The notes below the pieces were generated by a model, which was not told the origin of the DNA, did no database searches, and worked only from the letters and a program-made list of their open reading frames with translations. DNA of 64,000 bases from Ophioderma brevispina (lineage: Eukaryota > Echinodermata > Ophiuroidea > Amphilepidida > Ophiodermatidae): contig JAMKCH010012654.1 of the NCBI GenBank assembly GCA_023653785.1, forward strand, positions 26,633 through 90,632, written 5' to 3'. Of this stretch, positions 1-12,170 are shown piece after piece. The translations under genes and the position numbers were made by a program. Position 1 is the first letter of the stretch; each line of letters opens with the position of its first letter.

Positions 1-698
1 TCCTTTTCATTCGTGCTGTGGCCATGGAGTCGGACAAATTTAACCACACCCAATAGCACCCCAACATCCAACAATGATATTTTGGCGGTTGTTTGTATTG
101 AAGGACATTATGGTGTGTATACAAGCACCCAAATAATAATTATTCCGGTGAATATCAAAATGTTGTCAGCGCCCAGGCACGGACGACTGGTTGATGGGCT
201 TAACCCTGGTTAGTTCCATAGATTTTGATAAAACACAGGTGAAAGTGCTAGCAGTTTGCAATAAGATACATAATATAGTATTTAAAGCTTGTAACAAAGA
301 GATAGGCCCTTGCGGTCACGTGTGTGACCTGAAAAAAAAACAGGTAAATTTTGATTTTCAACCCAGTGATGTTTGCCAATAAACCAGTCTGTACATATCT
401 CTGGTATAATGAGTACTTTAGTCCAAACTTGCCAACAACAATGTTCCATTTCGCCAAAGATTGGTTATTTTGTCATCGAGGGGCAAATAAAGTTCGGTTA
501 CATTTGTGACCACGGACAAAAAGGGTTTTTTAGAATTTAAACTTCAACTGTAAAATTCTGTGAACTTATTTAAGTACTAACATTCTTATAGTTATTTCAG
601 AAAGACGTAATACTTGTCATTACAACAATGTTGGTTAATTGACAACTTTAGATCACTAAGTACGGTCCGTGTGTTTGTGACATTGGTGGTTACGTGTG
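1..698. other. Unassigned AT-rich sequence
   Basis: No gene, RNA or repeat boundary is recognised. The one distinct item is an imperfect palindrome at 314-329 (GGTCACGTGTGTGACC) that recurs in the adjoining duplicated unit. Short frames here have no recognisable content. Confidence 0.5.
314..329. repeat. CACGTG-containing palindrome, first of several dispersed copies
   Basis: GGTCACGTGTGTGACC is a near-palindrome with a central CACGTG E-box-like core. Close relatives lie at 688-705, 1245-1260, about 4330-4346 and, degraded, near 1083 and 4153. It may be a repeat-borne binding site or part of a dispersed element. No function can be assigned from sequence alone. Confidence 0.45.
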
Positions 699-2369
699 TG
701 ACATCTCATTGACTTATAACCAATAAAATTGATGAACATGTTAATGTGCACCAAAAAACGAAGTTGTAATAAAATCTGTGTATTTCCATATTCTGACTCT
801 TGCAAAACTTCATACATAAGTAATAACTTTTAAAGGCACTGCTATCCTTAGTATGCAAGATTTGGGGGGAAATAGTGCAAGTCTGCTTAATGGTAAACTT
901 CACCCCCAAACTTTCCCAAAAGACACATGGAAAGCAAGTTTAAGCCAGTCTTTATTAAAATTATTCTGTGTTTTCTTGTGTAAAATGATCTATTCATATT
1001 TTAACTGAAAAATAATAAGTTAACAATGCTACCTCTTCAATATGCCCAGAAAGTGTGGACTTATATTAAATGATCGAGGGCCGGTCACGGGGGACAGGAA
1101 TTGAGCCCATCAACACCTTTTGAAAGAGAAAGACCTAAACCAATTATTTTGTCTACGGAGGTACATATAAACGGCTTTTTGCCATGAACTAATGAACATT
1201 ACGAGGACAGTGGTTTTGAATTATAACAACTTCTTTGTCTTTTTGGTCACGTGTGTGACATACCAAATCAATTACAAATCTTTGTTAATAATTGTCTAGT
1301 TCCTATAAATTCGTATTTTTCAAAACATAATTTAAATATTGAAGTCCACGCATAATTTACAGTATTCAAACAAAATTAGTATCTATTCAAATTAAAATCT
1401 AAAGAAGCAAAATGAGGTAATAATCTCACTTTGTTTTATCCCACAAATATTAACACGTTTTCATTTAGCAAACTGAGGGTGTGGGTTGAAATATTGTTTT
1501 AAAATTATAATGAGGAAACTTGAAGGATGGTTAACGTATTTAATTTAAAGAAAATTTGCAATACCATTAACTGCTTTTATCAAAAGTTTACTTTTTGAAG
1601 AATGACCCTTTAAAACTAAAATATAGGCCAGTCAAAATGCGTTCCAAATCACTGATCCCTTGCCTCCTTGCCAAAGAAGAATGAATAACACTTTCACAAG
1701 ATCTATATTATCTTAGAAACCCGGTGTCACGCAGGCCCAGTGTCGGCCATTTGTTTATTTAATATGATATCCCCTATTACTCAGTTGTAGTTAAAGAGCA
1801 GTCGTCTTTCTGTCAACAAGGATTAATGCAACTAAAAATATAAACCATACACGGTATTGTAACATTGTCAAGTGGAAAACAAAAATAAAACACGATATAG
1901 TCAATAAAATCAAGCTGTTTAGGGAAATCTGATTTTGGAGACACGCACAAATAAAATTTTACTCGAAGTTGATAGCTACGCACAAACCACAACCTACTCT
2001 ATGAACTTGTAATAAGGTCGTTTTGTTTGCGCGCAGCGTAAATAGACTCTAGTCACCGGGGCACTTCGCGCTACACAGTACATTCCTATTTAATGCAAAT
2101 AACCAGAAGAATCGCGGGTATTTATGGCGCGCTCGAATCCAGACACGGCTGATTGCACTAGTGAAATGAACCGCGTTGGAGTAATCTTTCGTGTGTTTAC
2201 TTTGACATGATGTATGCATGTCATTGCCATACCCTGCTTGGACCGCGCCGCAAACTGATCGTCAGATTCCAATGTATTTGTTGGCTTTATGGAGATTAGG
2301 AAAAACTATATCTTTTCTGAAAGCTATGGTTCACCAATAAGAAAAACAATGTTGGCATGTTTTTTAATA

Positions 2370-2740
2370 CTCCACTATGGCGGCCATTTGGAATTCAAAA
2401 ATGCGCCCCAATTTTGATCATATCTCGGTTGAGATAGTGCAAACATGATTAGGTTTGTCTATAGCCATGTTGACGGGTCAAGGGAATCCATGAGATCATT
2501 GCTAACAACATCCGATCATTTGGATTTTGGTGGCATATTCTAATTTAAAAATGGGCAGCCAAATAATAAAGTCGCTTTTGCCAATTATTCCCAGTTTCTG
2601 AGAGTGGTAGAGAGGCATGATTACAGTGTTTATATCCCGTTTTATATCCATGTTTTCATAGACTAGGATTCAAGTCAAGATTTGATAGCAACATTGGATC
2701 ACTTGTTATGGCAGCCATCTTACATTTCAAAAAGGCCGCT
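2370..2740. repeat. GGCGGCCAT / AATTTCAAAATGGCCGCC satellite in copy 1
   Basis: Variants of a GGCGGCCAT...TTCAAAATGGCCGCC junction recur at about 2379, 2531 and 2708, separated by roughly 150-180 bp of related sequence (ATATCTCGGTT, CCATGTTTTCA, GGTCAAGG). The same family reappears at 5460-5815 and 62860-63610. Confidence 0.65.
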
Positions 2741-3300
2741 TTGTCTTAGTGGTAGTTATTCAGAGCGTTTGCTGTAACAGTGTTGTAAATGTACACCTTG
2801 ATTATATATATGTCTGTTTACCTGTTGCCGGTAGGAATATTATCCTGGTAATTAATTTTCCAACAAGCTCAAAATTTAACATGGTGGTCAATAGCCACCG
2901 TTACAAATCTTTCAAACTTTAAAATGCATTCTATGGCGCTTGACAGAGAACACAGCCGCTTTTACAAACCAAATACTTACAATACGATAAAGTACAACAT
3001 GAACATACGGCAGAATATAAGAAATTAACAAAAATCTAAAGTTAGCAACGTTTAACAGCCATCGGGAATAATCAGTTGGTTTCACGGAGTCAGACCCCGG
3101 TGGAAGTGTGCCTCTCTAAATTAAAAGAAGATTGTGCAACAGCGCAGACCAATTTTTTTCTTTTTTTTAGTCAACATGTTGCCCAAATCAGGAAATAACA
3201 GCCGTTGTTTTTGTAACTCAGAAGAAGAACGTTAGCCTTAGTCTTGTTCTACTTAGAATTACCATTCAAACATGTACAAGGAGCCTTCGTCTTGTTCCAT

Positions 3301-3343
3301 AGAATTACTATCTACCACATGTACAATGTGTGGTAGTAATTCT
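3301..3343. repeat. Hairpin in duplicated unit, copy 1
   Basis: AGAATTACTATCTACCACA is followed by its near reverse complement TGTGGTAGTAATTCT with a loop of about 8 nt. A related direct repeat sits about 55 bp upstream (TTAGAATTACCATTC). The hairpin is retained in copy 2 at 6360-6402. Confidence 0.7.
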
Positions 3344-5459
3344 AACGATGAACCTGGAGTGGCGAACAAGGTGATGGGTAAAGAGTTCCATATAGGCTCG
3401 GGGCTGCATTGCTAAACGCCCTGTCACCCCACTGACCTTTTTTGTACAGGGAAGAGTGAGGAGCGTCTTGTTATCTTCAGATCACAGGACTGGCCGCCTG
3501 CCAGGAATATACAAAACAAGAGGTTTGGAAAGTATATATGATGGCAATTGACTAGAAAAATACCATCGAAGGTAAGAAGCATTAAGAAGAATAAGCTTAA
3601 AGACAACATGCTCCATGACAGTAGACAATGGGGTAGTGGGCATGGTGGTGTCACTTCTGTCCTTTCTTTGGTTTAGAGTATGGGATGCTATATGCCTTTG
3701 GCCTTAAAAAAATCATATGTGGTACTGGTTTTGTTAACATGCGTTAATTCAGGGTGGTAACCATATGTTGACATCTCCATTGAACTTATACACAAACTTG
3801 GTGACCATTTTATGTGCACCAAAAACGAAGATGTGGGTAATAAAATCCTTGTGTATTTCCATATCTGAACAATTGCAAACCACTTTCATTTACGAGTAAT
3901 AACTTTAAAGCGCAATGCTACTTCCTAGTATTTGCAGATTTCTTGTGTTGAAATAGTGCACGTCTGCTTATTGGTAACTCACCCCAAACTTTCACAAGAC
4001 ACAGGAAATCAAGTTTAAGCCAAGGTCTTTATTAAAATATTTGGTTGTTTTCTTGTTAAATGATCATATTCAATTTTAACTGAAAATAAAAGTTAACAAT
4101 GCTCCTTCTTCAATATGACAAGAAAATTGTGGACTTCATATATTAAATTGATGAGGCCGGTCCGTGTGTGACAGAATTAGCCCATCAATAACTTTGAACA
4201 AGAGAAAGAGTCTTAAACCACTATTTGTATAACGGAATAATTGTTACACACTCAAACTGGCTTTTGACATGAAATATGAAACATTACTGAGACAGTGTTT
4301 TCTAGTAATAAAATACTCGTTGTCTTTTTGGTCACGTGGTGGCCATACCAACGTACAATTACAAATTCTTTGTTATTACGTGTCTATTTCCTATAAATTT
4401 GGATTTTTTCTGTTTTTTAATATTTTAAATATGAAAAGTCACGCAATACTTTAAGCGTATTTCAAACAAAAATTAGTATCTATTCAATATAAACTAATAA
4501 GCAAAATGAATGATGGTAATAATCTCACTTTTTTTTATCCCAAATATTTAACACGTTCATTTATGCAAAATGATTCAACAATTAAAAAAAAGAAAATATT
4601 GTTTTAAAATATCATGCCAGAAGAGTGAACGTTTGAAGGCTGGTTACGTCTTAATTTAAAGAAATTTGCAATACCATTAAATTATTTATTCGCAAAAAGT
4701 TTACTTTTTGAAGAATTTGCACCTTTAAACAAAATCTAGGCCATCTAAAATGCGTCCCATCACGATCCCTTCCTCCTTGCAAAGAAGGAACTGACGGGAA
4801 CACTTTCACTGTCTCATATTATCTAGACAGAACCGGTGTTCACGCAGACCAGTGTCGCCATTTTTTTATTTAAGCGCTATCCCTATTACTCGTTGTATTT
4901 AAAGAAGCAATGTCGTATTTATGTCCAAAAAAAGGCTAATTGCAACTAAAGGATAAACATACAGGATAGTGTACATTGTAAAAGTGGTAAATAAATAAAA
5001 ACGATATTGCAATAAATCAATCTGTTTAGGGGAAATCTGTTTTGGAGAACGCACAAAAAAATTTCTCGAGTTTGGCAGGCTACGCACAACAAACCTACTC
5101 TATAAACTTGTAAAAGGTGTCCGCGCATGCCGTAAATCGACTCTAGTCACCGATGGCACTTCGGCCTACACAGTACATTCCTATTAATGCAAATAACCAG
5201 AAGGCTTGGGGCCTATTTATGCGCTCGATCCAGCCACGGCTGGATTGAACCTAAGTTTAATTAACCGCGTTGGAGTAATCTTTGTGTGTACTTTTGACAT
5301 GCATGTATGCATGTCATGCATACCATGCTTAACCGCGCCGCAACTGATAGTCAGATTCCAATGAGTCTGGTGGCTTTTATGGAGTTAGGAAAACTATACA
5401 TTTTATGAAAGCTTTATGGTTCACCAAATAAGAAAATCAATGTTGGCATTTTTTTTAAT

Positions 5460-5815
5460 CCACCTAGGCGGCCATTTGGAATTCAAAATGGCCGCCAAAT
5501 TTTGATAATATCTCGGTTGCGACTAGTAGAAAAGCATGATTCAGGTGTCTATACCCATTTTTAAGGGGCAAGGAACCACCTGAATCATTGATAACAACAT
5601 CAGATCAGTTTGGTTTGGTGCCATATTCAATTTATAAAATGCCGCCAAATAAAGTCGCTTTTGCCAATATCCCAGTTTCTGAGAGTGGTAGAGGCATGAT
5701 TCCATGTTATATCCCTGTTTATATCCATTTTTCAAGCCTAGGATGCCATACGTATTTTGATTAGCAACCATTGGATCATTTGGTTATGGCAGCCATCTTA
5801 AATTAAAATGGCGCT
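5460..5815. repeat. GGCGGCCAT satellite in copy 2
   Basis: This is the copy-2 counterpart of 2370-2740, with junction motifs near 5468, 5640 and 5785 (GGCGGCCATTTGG, ATGCCGCCAAAT, GGCAGCCATCTTA). Several bases differ from copy 1 by small gaps. Confidence 0.65.
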
Positions 5816-6359
5816 GTTAGTAGTGTATTCTTACAGAGAGTTTGCCTGTAAAAATGTTGATAAATGTTACCACATTGAGATATAATGTTCTGGTACTGTC
5901 ATGCTGTAGGGAAACTTTATCTGCGTAATTTAATTTTCCAACAAGCTCAAAATTTAATGGTGGTCAATATGGCCACCTTTACAAAATCTTCAAACTTTGA
6001 AAATGCATTATTATGGCGCTTTACAGAGAACACGCGCTTTACAACAAATACTTAAAATACGAAATTAATATACAACATGCAACGCAAAAAAATGAAAATT
6101 AACAAAAATCTAAGTTAGCAAACGTTAAGCATCAGGGATAGTTTGTTTCAGGGAGTCAGACACAGGTGGAAGGTGCCCGTCTATAATATGAACAAGAGCT
6201 TGTCCACAGCGCAGGACCACTTACGTTCAAATGATTGGTCACCACATCAGGAATAACAAGCCGTGTCTGTTGTACATCCGAAGAAGACCGTTAGCCTTAG
6301 TTCTTGTTATATAGAATTACATTTCAACCACATTGTCAAGTAGCTTGTCTTGTTCCATT

Positions 6360-6402
6360 AGAATTACTATCTAACACATTGTCAATGTGTTGATAGTATT
6401 CT
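6360..6402. repeat. Hairpin in duplicated unit, copy 2
   Basis: AGAATTACTATCTAACACATTG pairs with CAATGTGTTGATAGTATTCT around a two-base centre. Loop and arm positions that differ from copy 1 remain mostly paired, which suggests the palindrome predates the duplication. Confidence 0.65.
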
Positions 6403-6819
6403 ACGATGAACCTGCGTGGCGAACAGGATGGAAAGAGTTCCGTAGGCTTGGGGCTGCATTGCTAAACGCCCTGTCACCCACTGACCTTTTGTTGTAAGAG
6501 GAAGAGTGAGGAGAGTCTTGTTATCTTCAGACCACAAGACTGGCCTGCCAGGAATATACAAAAAGAGGTATTCGGACAAGTATATATGATGGCAATTGAC
6601 TAGAAATACCCTCGAAGGTAAGAAGATTAAGACGCATAAGCTAAAGACAACCTGCTCCACTGACAGTAGAGTAGACAAGGAGGAGTTGCATGGTTGGTGT
6701 CCTTCGTCTTCTTTGGTAGAGTGGATATGGGATTGGCATATATGCCTTTGACCCTTAAAATCCATGTGTGGTACTTTTGTTTTGTTAACATGCGTTAATT
6801 CAAGGTGGTAACACATATG

Positions 6820-8477
6820 CATGACCCCCTTCTGGGACCTTTAAAACGAGAAATTGTCACTTATCTCTAATATGAATAATAAATATATATTTGGTTATAG
6901 AATCAAAAATCATTAAAGAAAAGAATGAATATGAGATCATATGCCTTAGCTATTAGAAAGCCACATATGGCAGCTTTGTTTGCTACAAAATTGACGTAGC
7001 CGTCAATATGGCCAGCTTCAAATAAATTTAAAAAATTATGAATTGTCAGTTATTATGTTTAGTTTTTTAATCATCTAAAGTTGACAGCAAAACTGTTAAA
7101 TTAACGTACAGAAATATGGCTTTCCTTTTCATATCTATCATTTTTGTTCAACATGCTACCTTTTATAATGGCACATCGACCTTTACAACTAATGCCAGTT
7201 ACTATAATCCAAGAACTACTAAACAAGTGAAATTAAAGTATGGTGAGATATGTCTTTGACCATCAGAGACTCATATTGTTTATTTGAGTTCTAGTTAACC
7301 ATATTTAAAATACAAGTTTGCGGCCAAATGGCCAAAATGTAAGATGCTTTTGAACTTATTAATGTTGTCGTATAATATAATGTTATATGGAACCACAACT
7401 TACTATCAAAATTGTTTATTAAAAAGTATGAGATGAATGCTGTGAACATGTAACGTTACTTTTGACATTTTTTTTAATTATCCAATCGTATTTTTACTTT
7501 TTTCCTTTTTTTTTTCTGAAATAAAATAAATCAAGTGAGTAAAACCTAAAAAAAATATGCTAAAAAACCAATTAAAAAATCTTCGGAGAAAAACTTTTCT
7601 TTTTTTTTGCCTACTGCAATATTGTTGTAACAACAATGTTAAAATTTTTAAGGTTAAGTCCTGATACATTATCATGTAGGAGAACAATGGATTGATTGGA
7701 GCTTGATTTAAACATTGATTATTATTGTACCCTTGACAAGGTCAAAAGTATTTTTCTTTTTGTGTGTTTTAATGGACCTTTTGACCTATGGTAGATGTGA
7801 CCAAAACATCAGATGCAACAGACAATTTTGTTTTATCATTTCAATTTTATTCATAAATTTTTCTTGGAAAAAACCACGCAAACTGAAACGTTAACATAGA
7901 AAGGTCACAAAGAAGACCTGAACATGTACAAGACCTGAACCAGCTATCTGCAAGCAATCAGGAAAAAGTAACACGACCGATGATACATTTGTGTCGAGCG
8001 GTGTTGTTAGATTCTGATAACATACCTTATAACCATTACAGAAATCTACCAGAGTTCAAAGGGAAAAGATGAAACATCTCAAAAACACTGCATCTCCTTC
8101 CCGGTAAGAGACCCCCAGAGTAATCACATTTTCCCCCTCAACTCACGTAAACCCCAGCTAGGGCATCCATTGCAACTTGTAATTTTAACCAAGACTTTGC
8201 AAGGAGCGTACACGGCAAGCGTTGAATGATTAGGTAATCTGGGAAAGCGAATAACAGAAGTGAACCATGGAGACAATAAGAAATCATCCACATCCTCGTG
8301 AGATAAATGTTGATATGTAAAAACCAACAGTACACCGTGACTGGAAGAATAACTGGTTCTTTGCACAAATATCCCTTCACAATCTTAAAATGCACACTCT
8401 ATGTCTAGGGACATTTCCGCCTAATCAGCAAGCACTCACCCTAGTCTTGTTCAAGACGCTCTTATTGTCCTTTTATA
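6820..8477. other. Unassigned AT-rich sequence
   Basis: No gene is recognised. Degenerate fragments resembling the GGCGGCC satellite appear near 6960-7025 and 7320-7340 (CAATATGGCCAGC, GCGGCCAAATGGCC). A T-rich tract lies at 7493-7520. Nothing else can be supported. Confidence 0.45.
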
Positions 8478-9483
8478 CAGCCTGTCTAAAAAAACTTACA
8501 CCGACGTCGAAGGGCGTCTTAGCTTTCAAATACCGTTTGTTTGGTCTATTTTTTTTTCCCAACTCGTTATGTTTTAATATCGAGATATGTTAGTTAAGTG
8601 ACGCACAGAGGGGGTAAGATCACAAATTGTGCCAGTTTTGGTGAAAAATGAATAGAAGGTATACATGTACAGTACAGTTCATAAAAGCCAATTCATTTGT
8701 AGGATTAGAACATGAGTATGTAATTACAATCATTCAGTATGGAATTGAAGTGTGATAATAAAATAGTGATAAGCTGCTCATCATATCAGTAAGTCACACT
8801 TATCAATAGCAATACTTATAATATGGTTTCAGATTTACAAACACAGGGTTTCGTGAACATAACACGGCTCAATCACTTGTCAAAAAGTATAACTAAGGTT
8901 GAAGACAAAGCATATTTAAGCTGATTATGTGAGAGATAATAGTTAAGAATTAATCGGGGCTCAAAAAATTGAAAAAAAATAGCTAGGTTTCCAAAATGCA
9001 ACCCAAAACTATATATTATGCACATTTCGGCTGGAAAAATGCCAAGACAGGCGGCCATGAAGCGTATAAGTTTCAGTACTCTACCAAAACGAAAAAATTA
9101 GGGAAAGACCACGCCAGTGACATGTAAAATATTGAAAAAAATCGTCTTTGGCTTGGAAAGCCACCACAAAATCCTAGGAAATTTGTCAAAATCAAAAATG
9201 GGCGTAATTATGCAATAAATTGACAGAGCCGGATAAGAGGTTGAATTTTTTTGATAAACTTAGCTCCCTGCTAAAAGTAAGGCACATTGTGATTTACCAC
9301 TTTCGTTTTAACTGATAACATATCTCGAGATGAAGACAAGCACAGGGAACAGAACACACCGGCATTGAAAGCTAAGACTGGTGGCCTTGACGATGGTGTA
9401 TAGTTGTCATCTCACAAGCGTATTTTCTAATTGTTCCAAAAGAGGGCGCGTATCCACTTGCAATTTTTTTTTGAGACAAGCTG
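8478..9483. mobile_element. Non-autonomous TA-flanked (Tc1/mariner-like) element, 1006 bp
   Basis: Outer ends read CAGCCTGTCTAAAAAAA (left) and, in reverse complement, CAGCTTGTCTCAAAAAAAA (right). Each is flanked by TA (8476-8477 and 9484-9485), the target duplication typical of IS630/Tc1/mariner elements. Longer subterminal inverted repeats follow: CTTAGCTTTCAA and TCGAGATATGTTA occur in both arms in the same order (left to about 8605, right from about 9305). No transposase frame is present, so it would need a transposase from elsewhere. Confidence 0.75.
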
Positions 9484-10233
9484 TACACTGAAATTTGCAA
9501 CATATTGCATAACTCAAAGTACAAACCGGCAACCGGGTAGCCAAAGGTTGGAGGTGCGAAGCACCAGACAGACCCATGCGGAAGTACATGTCCCAGTCCG
9601 AAGCTATCCCGATGTCGCTCAGACATGCCAGTGTAGATTAACACTCTAAAGTAACACAATTTGTTGCCGTATACACAATTTCGTGACGATAACACTCTAT
9701 CTACAAAATTGACAATTGCGTACAATTTCCTGTTTCTAACGATACCAGGGCTTCGCCTGGCGATATAATTCAGATTCAGACTGCCTGAACAAGGCTACAC
9801 TCACGCCAATGAAGTCATTGTTTCCACATAAGGTTTGTTTTTTTAAATGATGCATGTTTGAATTGTGTTTATCTTTGATCAATTATGAATGTTTTGTCAG
9901 TTTGGTTTTTCCTTTCCTATACTTTTAATTGATAATTCAAAATTAAGTGCTACCACAGAGTGGTTATTGGATTCTTAAATAAAAATCTCATTTTATAGTA
10001 GAGTTGGGATCGAAGCTTCTAAGACATGATCTGCCGCGATTTGGGATTGTGTCACTCAGAACAGAGGTGATTTTCTTAACACGAGTATAAAACACTAATA
10101 CTACTTGGCTTACCAGAATTTCTTTGAGGTGTTTCAACAAGGAGCAAATGCACAAATGTTGGTCCAGAAGCAAAGAAGGACAATTTCACAGGAAGCTTAT
10201 TTTGTTTCTCAAAACCTCTGGCATGTTTGGTGA
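9484..10233. other. Unassigned sequence
   Basis: No gene or repeat boundary is recognised. A small stem CCAGG-GCTTCG-CCTGG lies at 9745-9760. Confidence 0.4.
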
Positions 10234-10444
10234 CAGTGGGCGTAAACAGACCTTTGCAATGGGGGCAAAAGGGGTGCCTAAGGCTTTTTTTGAGGGGGCT
10301 AATTTGGGTCCTTCTCATAGACAACTGTACAAAAGTCAGTCTTCATTTGGGGGGGCTGGTGGGCGGGGGGGCATTGTAGGGTTCCGTTGGGGGTAGGGGG
10401 GGGGGGCTTGCGCGCCCCCTGCCCCTCCGCCGGTTACGCCACTG
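10234..10444. mobile_element. hAT-like non-autonomous element (MITE)
   Basis: The ends are CAGTGGGCGTAAACAG and, in reverse complement, CAGTGGCGTAACCGG, the CAGTGGCGTA terminus common in hAT elements. Flanks GTTTGGTG (10225-10232) and GTTGGGTG (10445-10452) match at 7 of 8 positions and could be the 8-bp target duplication, offset by one base on the left. The interior is G-rich, with a long G run near the right end. Confidence 0.6.
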
Positions 10445-11029
10445 GTTGGGTGGAAGTTCAATGGGCAGTCCTAGCATAGGATTTCTTTCTTTAATGCCAA
10501 TGTAGTTTTTTTCCACATCTAATGCTGAATATAAAATATGATTGTTTCAGAAACCATGTTGCTCCTTGTACACACATAGATCCCACATTATTTAAGAAAC
10601 ATCCTGAAAGTTTTCTATAAATGGTGTTTTGCTAAGGCAATGAGTCAACATGCTTTCATGTTTATTTCGTTGTCACTGTGCCAAATGTACATTCCGTTCG
10701 AAAACCTTTAATTTTGTCCAATTTGTGATTGTGGAGAGGCTGAACAACAGCACACCACGGCATCAATGTATGTTCTCCTCCACCACTCACTCCATGGCCC
10801 AAGTCTTGGCTGAAGTTGATGATTCCAGAGTATGCCTGTGACTCGCAATCTTGAGTATGTACGTCCTTCCTCGTTATGGCATAAAATCCGAATAGAAAAG
10901 AAAAGAAAAGAATGAAAGAGTGACATATAGCATTTTATAGTGGATATTGGACTGTTATTTGCATGTGAAAGGTATGAAAATAGTAGACCAATTTGACTGT
11001 CCTGAAGGACATTAATAGTGCAAATCAAT
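10445..11029. other. Unassigned sequence
   Basis: No gene is recognised. A short AAAAG-rich run lies at about 10896-10912. A 106-codon minus-strand frame here has no recognisable domain. Confidence 0.4.
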
Positions 11030-11091
11030 GACCGAGGTGATCTCGAGAGGCGTCTAAGGGAAAAGAGACTGTCCCGAGATCACCTCGGGTC
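11030..11091. repeat. Perfect-arm hairpin (GACC-GAGGTGATCTCG)
   Basis: GACCGAGGTGATCTCG at 11030-11045 pairs with CGAGATCACCTCGGGTC at 11075-11091. On each side is a smaller hairpin followed by ATTAATA: GTCCTGAAGGAC at about 10999-11010 and GCCCGATAAGGGC at about 11109-11121. This looks like a small fold-back element or the core of one. Confidence 0.7.
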
Positions 11092-11212
11092 AATATTTTT
11101 GACTATGGCCCGATAAGGGCATTAATATTTGTTTTATATACACTTCATGATAGAATCCGTTCTGCTGCGTAACGATACTGTACAGTTAGGGCAAAAAGGG
11201 GGAATAGATTTT

Positions 11213-11460
11213 GGGCGAGTTAGGAAGGCGAGTTAGAGAAAAGGCGAGTTAAAAAAGCGAGTTCCCCCCCCCCCCCCCAATATCCATCAAGTCCCGCTAC
11301 GATTACGGGCAACGCCATCAAGTCCTCGCGCTTGGCGATTTACGGCAAAGCCAATCAAGTCCCACTGGCGAGTTACAGCAAAGCCATCAAGTCCCACTGG
11401 CGAGTTACGGCAAAGCCATTAAGACCCGCTGGCGAGTTACGGCAAAACCATCGTGTCCTG
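11213..11460 (+). repeat. Minisatellite, unit about 33 bp
   Basis: Four short GGCGAGTTA units (11213-11260) and a C tract are followed by about five 32-33 bp units of the form GCCATCAAGTCCCACTGGCG + AGTTACGGCAAA. Units diverge toward both ends. Confidence 0.8.
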
Positions 11461-11939
11461 CTGTGACGAAGTTGTGCCAAGCCCTCAAAGTCCACGGTGA
11501 GGGAGTGGCACCAAAGTGAGAAGATCCGTTGGCGGTTACAATGTGGTGTACACACATGGGTTTAAAAGGCGGCAATCTTGGTGTGAAAAAAATCTTGCAA
11601 TGCAAAATCACAAGATGACACTTTATTATAAGCTATAGGGAAGGTGGTATTAGCCCCAAAGTTTAAAAATCAATGTGTTGATCACTTCAATATCCGTTTT
11701 TGATCTGTTACTCGTTATATTTTACATTTATAAGCCTCGGTAAAAAGTAATGTAGGTTTCTTGTAGCCCTCCCTCATCACTAGCTGGCGACATAGTTATA
11801 TGGGTGTGTGTGTGAATAAAAGAGTCTCGCTGTGTTTTGTACTGCTGAAAGTCACTGGTATTAAAGGTTTAAAAATGATTAACCCCATTTAGGGTAATCC
11901 AGTAAAAAAAAGCAATTAAAAAACTACCCTGTTACACCG
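11461..11939. other. Unassigned sequence
   Basis: No gene is recognised. A short GTGTGTGTGTG run lies near 11803-11813. Confidence 0.4.
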
Positions 11940-12170
11940 GTTAGGTATAATTCGTTGTGTAAAGAAATAACGACGCGTTTTTAAAATGTAATAAATTTTG
12001 AACGTGTTATATAATAAAACGCGTCATGTAATAAAATTGACGCGTAAGGAATAAAAAAATTGACGCGTAATGTAATAAAAATTTTTTGTAATGTAATAAA
12101 CAAAATTGACGTGTAATGTAATAAAAAAAAACGCGGTTATGTAATAACATGGCATTTTGTATGTATTAGT
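11940..12170 (+). repeat. Array of CGCGTAATGTAATAAA units, plus orientation
   Basis: About eight degenerate units built from GACGCGTAATGTAATAAAAT, 18-25 bp apart. The same unit occurs in the opposite sense, mixed with plus-sense units, at 13436-14260. Confidence 0.8.

Larger units (their letters stand above)
699..3767 (+). repeat. Tandem segmental duplication, copy 1 (about 3.07 kb)
   Basis: This unit aligns end to end with 3769-6819 in the same orientation. Matching landmarks include the starts at 699 and 3769 (TGACATCTC), the TTAATGCAAATAACCAGAAG block at about 2092 and 5184, the GGCGGCCATTTGGAATTC block at about 2379 and 5468, and the unit ends at CATATG (3762-3767 and 6814-6819). The copies differ mainly by many single-base gaps. 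No coding frame stays open in both copies. It could be an old tandem duplication of a transposon-derived or satellite unit. Confidence 0.9.
3769..6819 (+). repeat. Tandem segmental duplication, copy 2 (about 3.05 kb)
   Basis: Second copy of the unit at 699-3767, joined almost directly to it at 3768. It holds the same landmarks in the same order, including a satellite block (5460-5815) and a hairpin (6360-6402). A 146-codon minus-strand frame (6382-6822) overlaps the hairpin, but the matching stretch in copy 1 is interrupted, so I do not call it a gene. After 6819 the sequence becomes unrelated to the start of the unit. Confidence 0.9.

Noticed and set aside
6382..6822. 146-codon minus-strand frame in duplication copy 2
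   Set aside because: The matching part of copy 1 is interrupted by stops and gaps, the frame spans the unit end, and no domain is recognised.
10708..11028. Exon-like minus-strand frame with GPWSEWW (thrombospondin-like)
   Set aside because: Only the tryptophan motif resembles the domain; the expected cysteine pattern is missing.
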